This document shows positions 23,781 to 28,861 of a stretch of DNA of 28,861 nt, one piece after another. The translations under genes and the position numbers were made by a program. Each line of letters opens with the position of its first letter. Positions within the stretch are counted from its first letter, which is position 1. Under the pieces are notes generated by a model. That model saw only the letters and a program-made list of their open reading frames with translations. It ran no database searches and was not told the origin of the DNA. Source of the DNA: Bacteroidales bacterium (GTDB lineage Bacteria; Bacteroidota; Bacteroidia; Bacteroidales; FEN-979); NCBI GenBank assembly GCA_023231065.1, contig JALNWE010000038.1, forward strand, positions 1-28,861. Reading direction: 5' to 3'.

Positions 23781-25234
23781 AAACGCTGGTCAGGAAGTTT
23801 TAAAAATTTATTAAAGAATCTTGTCCAGGCATCAATATCAAAAAGAGAAGCGTCGTTTGTGGCCTTGGAAGTCAGAAAAATACCGATCGGCAGGAGAACC
23901 GCAGAAGCAGTCCATATCCCCTGCCAGGCCGGGACAACTCCTTCGGCCGCGTATTTTTCACCCATAAATGATAAAACCCAGTAAAAAATGAAAAAGAGGG
24001 TTGAAACCACCGCCGGCATACCCAGCCCTCCTTTCCGGATTATAGCTCCGAGGGGGGCGCCTATAAAAAACAATAAAAAGCAAGCGAGGGAGAAAGTGAA
24101 TTTCTTATGAAAAACAATCTGATGTTTATAAATGAGTTTACTTTTCGTATAAAGATTGTCGCGTTCAATGTCCAGGTTTTGTTTGGCAGCCAACGCGCCG
24201 TTTTTCGCGGTTTCGAGAATGGCCGACCGGTCAGATGCAGGGAAATAACCAATAACGTCTGAAATAAAAGTTACCGGTTGATTTTTTTTCAGGGTATCCG
24301 GCACATTTCCAGGATGAATTTGAGGGGTATCCAGACCGACGTAAAAAGGAAGGTTAGTCAGATACCCCCGGTGATAGTTTGCATTGTCGGTTTTAAGCTG
24401 GATCCCCAGGGAGTCGATGGAATGACGCAATTGAACAATGTTTTGCATTTCATAGTTTTTTCTGAACAAATTTTCATCCGTTCGCGTAAGCTGAAATGCC
24501 GAAAGATTGAACATCTGATATTGTTCGGAAAAGCTGGTCCGTTGAAATGGCCTGGTGGCTTCATTTCCACGAAGATCGATCCGCTCTTCATAATTGGTCC
24601 CATCGTATAACCTGAATACAAGGAAACGTTTATCGGGCGAAAGTTCCATTTTTCCCCAGCTTGCTGTAGTCAGGGATACATTCCCCATGTGTTTGGTATG
24701 GTCATAGATCATAACGTCCCGAATGGTGTTTCCATCCTTGTCTTTTTTCCCTACGCGGATCACAAATCCCTCAATGCCATTATAAAACATGCCTTCTTTC
24801 AGATTGAATGCCAGCTTTTTTTCGCGGACATCATAAAGCAGTGACAGGAATTTCAGATTAACCACCGGAAGGATGATATTGGAAAAATAAAAAGCCATCA
24901 GGCTGATCGCCAGGGATACAATAACCAGGGGCCGCATGATCCTGCCCAGGCTGATGCCGGCTGCTTTCATTGTTACCAACTCATAATGTTCCCCAAGGTT
25001 TCCGAAGGTCATCAGCGATGATAACAGGATGGCAAGAGGCAACGCGAGAGGAATGAAAGTGGAAGAGGCATAAAAGAGCAATTTGAGGATGATATACCAT
25101 TCCAATCCTTTCCCGACCAGGTCGTCAATGTATTTCCAGACAAACTGCATCAATAAAATGAAAAGAGCGATGAAAAAGGTCATCACCAGTGGCCCGAGGT
25201 AGGATTTTAAGAGGAACAGATCAAGTTTTTTCAT
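23777..25234 (-). CDS. LptF/LptG (YjgP/YjgQ) family permease
   Basis: This is an inner-membrane subunit of the kind that, with the LptB ATPase, extracts lipopolysaccharide and feeds the periplasmic bridge. It has three N-terminal membrane segments (about residues 12-32, 50-72 and 100-120), including PLALPLAILLSSLMTFGNLGEHYELVTMKAAGIS, shown here only by its ends PLALPLAI and MKAAGIS, the coupling-helix region. A long periplasmic beta-rich domain (about 125-370) carries REKKLAFNLKEGMFYN and GFVIRVGKKDKDG. Three C-terminal segments follow (about 375-395, 405-425 and 435-455), including IGAPLGAIIRKGGLG. At 485 residues it is longer than E. coli LptF/G (about 360), mainly in the periplasmic part, which is common in Bacteroidota. 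Whether it is the F or G partner cannot be decided. Confidence 0.87.
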   Translation of the reverse strand: MKKLDLFLLKSYLGPLVMTFFIALFILLMQFVWKYIDDLVGKGLEWYIILKLLFYASSTFIPLALPLAILLSSLMTFGNLGEHYELVTMKAAGISLGRIMRPLVIVSLAISLMAFYFSNIILPVVNLKFLSLLYDVREKKLAFNLKEGMFYNGIEGFVIRVGKKDKDGNTIRDVMIYDHTKHMGNVSLTTASWGKMELSPDKRFLVFRLYDGTNYEERIDLRGNEATRPFQRTSFSEQYQMFNLSAFQLTRTDENLFRKNYEMQNIVQLRHSIDSLGIQLKTDNANYHRGYLTNLPFYVGLDTPQIHPGNVPDTLKKNQPVTFISDVIGYFPASDRSAILETAKNGALAAKQNLDIERDNLYTKSKLIYKHQIVFHKKFTFSLACFLLFFIGAPLGAIIRKGGLGMPAVVSTLFFIFYWVLSFMGEKYAAEGVVPAWQGIWTASAVLLPIGIFLTSKATNDASLFDIDAWTRFFNKFLKLPDQRL

Positions 25235-25253
25235 GATGCCTTATAGCCAGTTG

Positions 25254-25261
25254 CAAAGATA
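25254..25261 (-). promoter_or_regulatory. -7 box for the permease/glycosyltransferase group
   Basis: The minus strand reads TATCTTTG, an exact TAnnTTTG match, 19 bases before the permease ATG. It faces away from a second box at 25287-25294 on the plus strand, as expected of a divergent promoter region. No well-spaced -33 element is evident. Confidence 0.4.
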
Positions 25262-25286
25262 TGGAATAACGTGAATCGAATAATTG

Positions 25287-25294
25287 TATTTTTG
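25287..25294 (+). promoter_or_regulatory. -7 box for the second GNAT gene
   Basis: TATTTTTG matches TAnnTTTG and lies 70 bases before ATG 25365, leaving a leader that contains a heptamer repeat. No TTTG at the standard -33 spacing was found. Confidence 0.38.
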
Positions 25295-25329
25295 TGATTC
25301 GGAAAGAAGAAAAGGGAACAGGTAGAAGA

Positions 25330-25364
25330 GATGGGAGATAAAAGATAAAAGATAGGAGATAAAA
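25330..25364 (+). repeat. Five-unit 7-bp tandem repeat ending at a start codon
   Basis: Read in sevens from 25330 the sequence is GATGGGA, GATAAAA, GATAAAA, GATAGGA, GATAAAA, followed directly by ATG 25365. Three units are identical, and the other two differ by two and three bases. The fourth unit together with the fifth supplies an AGGAGA Shine-Dalgarno-like motif about six bases before the ATG, unusual for this phylum. Confidence 0.8.
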
Positions 25365-26567
25365 ATGATGAAGGTTGAAGAGGTTAGCGACCGGAAATTA
25401 GGGCGTCAGTTTTTAAATCTGGTAGATGTAATTTACCGGGGTGATCCTAATTATGTTCGTCCCCTTGACGATGAAATTGAATCTGTTTTTGATCCTTCAA
25501 AGAACAGCTTTTTTCAGCATGGTGAAGCCATCCGATGGATATTAAAAAATGACGATGGGACCGTGATCGGGCGGGTTGCGGCTTTCGTTAATAAACGGAA
25601 AGCTTACACCTATCAGCAACCCACTGGGGGAATGGGTTTTTTTGAATGTATCCATGACAGGAAAGCGGCATTCCTGCTCTTTAATCAATGTCGCGAATGG
25701 CTTGCTGCCCGTGGCATGATGGCCATGGACGGCCCGATCAACTTTGGGGAAAACGATGTCAACTGGGGGTTGCTGGTTGAAGGTTTTACCCATCCGGGCT
25801 TTGGAATGAATTATAATCCATCCTGGTACAAGGATTTATATGAGGAGTATGGCTTTAAATTTTATTTTGAGCAGGTTTCCAATCATCTTGATCTCACAAA
25901 GCCTTTTCCCGAAAGGTTCTGGAAAATCGCGGAATGGGCTATGAAAAAACCAGAGCTCACGTTTCGGCATTTTTCATATAAACAGACAGATAAGTTCATT
26001 CAGGATCTGAAAGAGATCTATGACGATGCATGGAAGTTTCACGAGAATTTCACGCCAATGGAGCTATCCACTTTAAAAAACACCCTAGAAAAGGCCCGGT
26101 CTTTTCTCGATCCGGAAATGATATGGTTCGCTTATCATTCAGGAGAACCTGCTGCCTTTTTGATCCAGTTCCCGGATGTAAACCAGATCCTGAAGCATCT
26201 CCATGGGAAACTCCACCTGTGGAACAAATTGAAATTCCTCTGGCTCAAATACAATAAAACGATAACCCGTTCCCGGATCGTGATCATGGGCGTGAAACCT
26301 AAATACCAGCGTTTCGGGCTTGAATCAGGGATTTTCTGGCATCTGAATGAAAAAATGAAAAAGAAGCCACATATCACGGAAGTGGAGTTATCGTGGGTGG
26401 GCGACTTTAACCCCAAAATGCGGGCGCTTCATGAATCAGTTGGCGCAGTTTTTGCAAAACGTCACATTACTTACCGGAAAATTTTTTCGGACGACATTGC
26501 ATTTCAAAGATCCACCATTATCCCGGTTGATACAAAGGAGAAGGCCGTCCTGAAAGAGGGGAAGTAA
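25365..26567 (+). CDS. GNAT-fold acyltransferase, paralog of the ceramide-unit acyltransferase
   Basis: 400 residues from ATG 25365; a second ATG at 25368 is equally possible. It has the same plan as the protein at 5522-6658: FLNLVDVIYRGDPNYVRPL near the start, GRVAAFVNKRKAY, GFFECIHDRKAAFLL, GPINFGENDVNWGLLVEGF, a YYxxxYEEYGFKF-like segment (WYKDLYEEYGFKF), VIMGVKPKYQRFGLESGIF as the acyl-CoA-loop equivalent, and ELSWVGDFNPKMRALHESVG at the end. The family includes the bacterial ceramide synthase branch, and many members are mislabelled GTP cyclohydrolase. The substrate is unknown. It stands alone, divergent from an LptF/G-like permease, with its own -7 box and a repeat-containing leader. 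It could acylate a different amine, or the same sphingoid base with another chain; this is inference. Confidence 0.72.
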   Translation: MMKVEEVSDRKLGRQFLNLVDVIYRGDPNYVRPLDDEIESVFDPSKNSFFQHGEAIRWILKNDDGTVIGRVAAFVNKRKAYTYQQPTGGMGFFECIHDRKAAFLLFNQCREWLAARGMMAMDGPINFGENDVNWGLLVEGFTHPGFGMNYNPSWYKDLYEEYGFKFYFEQVSNHLDLTKPFPERFWKIAEWAMKKPELTFRHFSYKQTDKFIQDLKEIYDDAWKFHENFTPMELSTLKNTLEKARSFLDPEMIWFAYHSGEPAAFLIQFPDVNQILKHLHGKLHLWNKLKFLWLKYNKTITRSRIVIMGVKPKYQRFGLESGIFWHLNEKMKKKPHITEVELSWVGDFNPKMRALHESVGAVFAKRHITYRKIFSDDIAFQRSTIIPVDTKEKAVLKEGK

Positions 26568-26608
26568 TTAATCCCGGTTACTATATTCATCAGTTAAAAA
26601 ACTTTTGG

Positions 26609-26616
26609 TAACTTTG
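26609..26616 (+). promoter_or_regulatory. -7 box for the BNR-repeat secreted protein gene
   Basis: TAACTTTG matches TAnnTTTG and lies 85 bases before the ATG at 26702, giving an AT-rich leader of about 80 bases. There is no clear -33 TTTG at standard spacing. Confidence 0.4.
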
Positions 26617-26701
26617 CGGCTTTAAAAGACACCTGAATTTTATTAACTATATCTATTCTATTTATTTAACTCTATCAATAATAACCTAAAATCAAAACAA
26701 A

Positions 26702-28555
26702 ATGAAAAAAAGCTTACTTTTTATTGCTCTGCTTTTGCTGGGAATTACTGTTATGGCCCAGCAGAAGCCTGCTGCCATCTCCAATGCAATAAGGAACAAA
26801 TCAGTCGCGTCCCCTGTTGCCATCGATGGACAAACTATTCTCAACCAGGCAGGAAACGTTCTGGTTAATTCTAAATCTACACTTGATGATCTCATCGGCA
26901 GTTCACGCTATGATATGCAGACCAATGGATCCATTATGAATAACCGCTTGGTTTTATGGAATGATGGCAATGTTTCTGCAACATGGACTATGGCTTTTGC
27001 AGATCCCAACTATAGTGACCGTGGTACCGGATACAACTATTCCGATGGTGGTGTTTGGAGCGACCCCCCGACTGCCAGGCTTGAAACCATGAAATCAGGT
27101 TGGCCCTCAGTACATCCGTGGAACGGAGATGGTGAAATGATCCTTTCGCACAATTCAACCAGCCACCTTGTCATGCAAACCCGCCCGGTAAAAGGTACCG
27201 GTTCATGGACACAGAACCTGAGACTTACTGCTCCCACCGGCGTGACCAGTCTTGTATGGCCAAGAACAGTTACAAGTGGTCCCAACCATCAGTATATCCA
27301 TGTTATTGTCATGTCTGCGCCAACTGCTAATGGCGGTTCACTCTATCAAGGTCTGGATGGCGCCCTTCTTTATTACCGCTCCCTCGATGGAGGAGCTACC
27401 TGGGATAAACAAGGTGTGATATTACCTGGATTAACTTCAGCCAATTACTATGGTTTCGGCGGGGATGATTATGCCTGGGCTGAACCCCAAGGCGATACCC
27501 TGGTTTTTGTTAACGGTGGTAACTGGACCGATACTTTCATCATGAAATCAACCGATAATGGCGGAACATGGACAAAAACAGAAATATTGCCCAACTATTA
27601 TTGCAAGAATTCAGGGACTACCGTTACTCCTGCATTTATTTGCTGCGATGGTTCGGTTTCTTGTGCGATCGATAAAGATGGCGTTACCCATGTGGCTTTT
27701 GGCCGTATGAGAGCTAAAAACGACGGAACAGGTCATAAATATTATCCCGGTCAGGACGGTGTCGTATATTGGAATTCAACACTACCGGTCATGGATACTA
27801 CCCTTGTCTCCGATCTCAATGCCCTGATCGATGCAAACCGTTGTCTTGGTTATGTCGTTGATAATGGCAATCCCAATGACACGATCATCGATTTTCCGAC
27901 CTATGGCGTAGGCCTTTCCAGTTATCCTCAGATCACAGTCGATAATTACAATAATAAATATTTTCTGTGGTCCTCGCTCACGGTTGGCAATCCTTCACCG
28001 GATCCCTATAACTTCCGTCATATTTGGGCTCGTGCCTGGTTCCATGATCAGGCCCATTGGACAGAGATGACCGATCTTAATGAAGGCGTTCTTTATATGT
28101 TCCAGGAATATGTCTATCCGTCCGTTGCTGCTTCCTTGAAAAACAATAAAATCCTGATGATTTCACAGACATCTTCACAACCTGGTTCTAACATTAAAGA
28201 TACAACCATTCCAGTTCACGATGTTAACATCGAATACAGGGAGGTCCCGGTTTCTACTTTCTGGCCGGTTGGTGTCGAAAATCAGCCTGTTGCCGATAAC
28301 AATCCAGTCGGAAAGAATTACCCAAACCCCGTAAAGGGAACCACTAATTTTAATATTAACCTCGATAAGGCTTCTGCTGTTACTGTTGAAGTATCCAACA
28401 TCATTGGGCAGAACATCATGACCCTTGATGAAGGAATGATGAATGCCGGTGGACATAAAATGACCATCAATGCCAGCGATTTGACCTCAGGTATTTATTT
28501 TTATACTGTAAAGATCGATGGAAAATCCTATACCCAAAAAATGATTGTTGAATAA
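26702..28555 (+). CDS. Type IX-secreted BNR-repeat (sialidase-fold-like) protein
   Basis: 617-residue exported protein. The signal peptide MKKSLLFIALLLLG runs to VMAQ (about residues 1-20). The body carries Asp-box/BNR motifs typical of beta-propeller repeats: SLDGGATWDK at 227-236 and STDNGGTWTK at 283-292, with other Trp/Gly-rich strands. The last 80 residues form a type IX sorting domain: YPNPVKGTTNFNINL, VEVSNIIGQNI, LTSGIYFYTVKIDGKSYTQK and a terminal MIVE. Family knowledge: cargo is moved across the outer membrane and the C-terminal domain is removed or attached to A-LPS. Catalytic sialidase residues such as the FRIP motif were not seen, so an enzymatic activity is not claimed. It is followed by a strong terminator. 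Confidence 0.85.
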   Translation: MKKSLLFIALLLLGITVMAQQKPAAISNAIRNKSVASPVAIDGQTILNQAGNVLVNSKSTLDDLIGSSRYDMQTNGSIMNNRLVLWNDGNVSATWTMAFADPNYSDRGTGYNYSDGGVWSDPPTARLETMKSGWPSVHPWNGDGEMILSHNSTSHLVMQTRPVKGTGSWTQNLRLTAPTGVTSLVWPRTVTSGPNHQYIHVIVMSAPTANGGSLYQGLDGALLYYRSLDGGATWDKQGVILPGLTSANYYGFGGDDYAWAEPQGDTLVFVNGGNWTDTFIMKSTDNGGTWTKTEILPNYYCKNSGTTVTPAFICCDGSVSCAIDKDGVTHVAFGRMRAKNDGTGHKYYPGQDGVVYWNSTLPVMDTTLVSDLNALIDANRCLGYVVDNGNPNDTIIDFPTYGVGLSSYPQITVDNYNNKYFLWSSLTVGNPSPDPYNFRHIWARAWFHDQAHWTEMTDLNEGVLYMFQEYVYPSVAASLKNNKILMISQTSSQPGSNIKDTTIPVHDVNIEYREVPVSTFWPVGVENQPVADNNPVGKNYPNPVKGTTNFNINLDKASAVTVEVSNIIGQNIMTLDEGMMNAGGHKMTINASDLTSGIYFYTVKIDGKSYTQKMIVE

Positions 28556-28572
28556 ACCATTTTACGGGATTG

Positions 28573-28606
28573 AAAAAGGCTGGCCTTACCGGGTCAGCCT
28601 TTTTTT
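28573..28606 (+). terminator. Rho-independent terminator after the BNR-repeat gene
   Basis: AAAAAGGCTG (28573-28582) pairs perfectly with CAGCCTTTTT (28595-28604) across a 12-base loop, and the T run continues to 28606. It begins 18 bases after the stop at 28555, ending the transcript before the next exported-protein gene. Confidence 0.9.
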
Positions 28607-28640
28607 ATTCTCTTTTTTTAGGAAAGAAATTTTTTTTTGA

Positions 28641-28648
28641 TATATTTG
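28641..28648 (+). promoter_or_regulatory. -7 box for the next exported-protein gene
   Basis: TATATTTG is an exact TAnnTTTG match 48 bases before ATG 28697 and directly follows the terminator region, so it is well placed as a separate promoter. The -33 region is a T-rich tract without a clear TTTG at standard spacing. Confidence 0.45.
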
Positions 28649-28696
28649 TAAAATACAAACTTTCATGATATTCATGTCAAATTAAAATTCAAAACC

Positions 28697-28861
28697 ATGA
28701 AAAAAATTTTACTTTTCATTTTCGCGCTGATGTTTGGAGCCGCTTCCATGGCCCAACTTGCGCCAGTCAATTCAAGGATTGTCAGGGCAGTACCTGCCAC
28801 GGCAGTTGACATACCGGTATTCAGCCCGGTCCAGTTAACCAATCCCGCGGCCAATTCAAAA
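28697..28861 (+). CDS. N-terminal fragment of an exported protein, cut by window edge
   Basis: ATG 28697 opens a frame with no stop before the right edge (55 codons). It starts with a signal peptide (MKKILLFIFALMFGAASMAQ at 1-20), followed by LAPVNSRIVRAVPATAVDIP, a start similar in style to the preceding type IX cargo. The signal peptide, promoter box and separation by a terminator support a real gene. Function cannot be told from this part. It may be another type IX-secreted protein, which the missing C-terminus would show. Confidence 0.75.
   Translation, partial: MKKILLFIFALMFGAASMAQLAPVNSRIVRAVPATAVDIPVFSPVQLTNPAANSK

Noticed and set aside
25330..25364. CRISPR-like or palindromic array
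   Set aside because: The unit is only 7 bp with no spacers; it is a simple tandem repeat.

Overview
The window comes from a bacterium of the phylum Bacteroidota, probably an environmental, largely anaerobic member of the Bacteroidales or a related order (the order is inference). Four things support this: a SusC/SusD outer-membrane pair, a secreted protein with a type IX secretion C-terminal sorting domain, a Bacteroidota-type serine palmitoyltransferase, and TAnnTTTG -7 promoter boxes in front of several genes. No tRNA, rRNA, CRISPR array, insertion sequence or phage gene was seen. The content is mostly housekeeping and envelope genes.

Layout. Positions 1-1937 (-) hold the N-terminal 645 residues of a TonB-dependent receptor that runs off the left edge. 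Divergent from it, 2081-4278 (+) encode indolepyruvate oxidoreductase (iorA, iorB). Next, 4327-7685 (+) form a compact three-gene unit: serine palmitoyltransferase, a GNAT-fold acyltransferase resembling bacterial ceramide synthase, and an NAD-dependent epimerase/reductase resembling CerR. It has a -7 box at its head and ends in a perfect bidirectional terminator at 7705-7747, shared with the convergent SusC-SusD pair (12755-7761, -). Two related small membrane proteins follow (13913-13024, -).

The block 17105-14045 (-) is hisS, an apparent 24-codon ORF overlapping the hisS stop, and an aromatic amino-acid ammonia-lyase of the HutH type whose MIO triad reads Ala-Cys-Gly instead of Ala-Ser-Gly. 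Upstream on the same strand are a GT-C/TPR membrane protein (19186-17168), a decayed wbuC cupin pseudogene (about 19472-19183) and the ABC-F factor ettA (21229-19553). Before those comes an envelope cluster (25234-21348, -) of an LptF/LptG-like permease and two GT4 glycosyltransferases.

On the right, 25365-26567 (+) is a second GNAT protein that looks paralogous to the one in the ceramide unit, preceded by a 7-bp tandem repeat ending exactly at its start codon. A type IX-secreted BNR-repeat protein (26702-28555, +) and the start of another exported protein (28697 to the right edge) close the window.

Working model: the spt unit makes the sphingoid base, acylates it and reduces it to dihydroceramide for envelope lipids. 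The nearby IorAB could supply acyl-CoA primers, and the LptF/G-like permease with its glycosyltransferases builds other surface glycolipids. The best items for follow-up are the complete ceramide unit with a second acyltransferase paralog, the Cys143 ammonia-lyase, the hisS-coupled micro-ORF, and the wbuC remnant.
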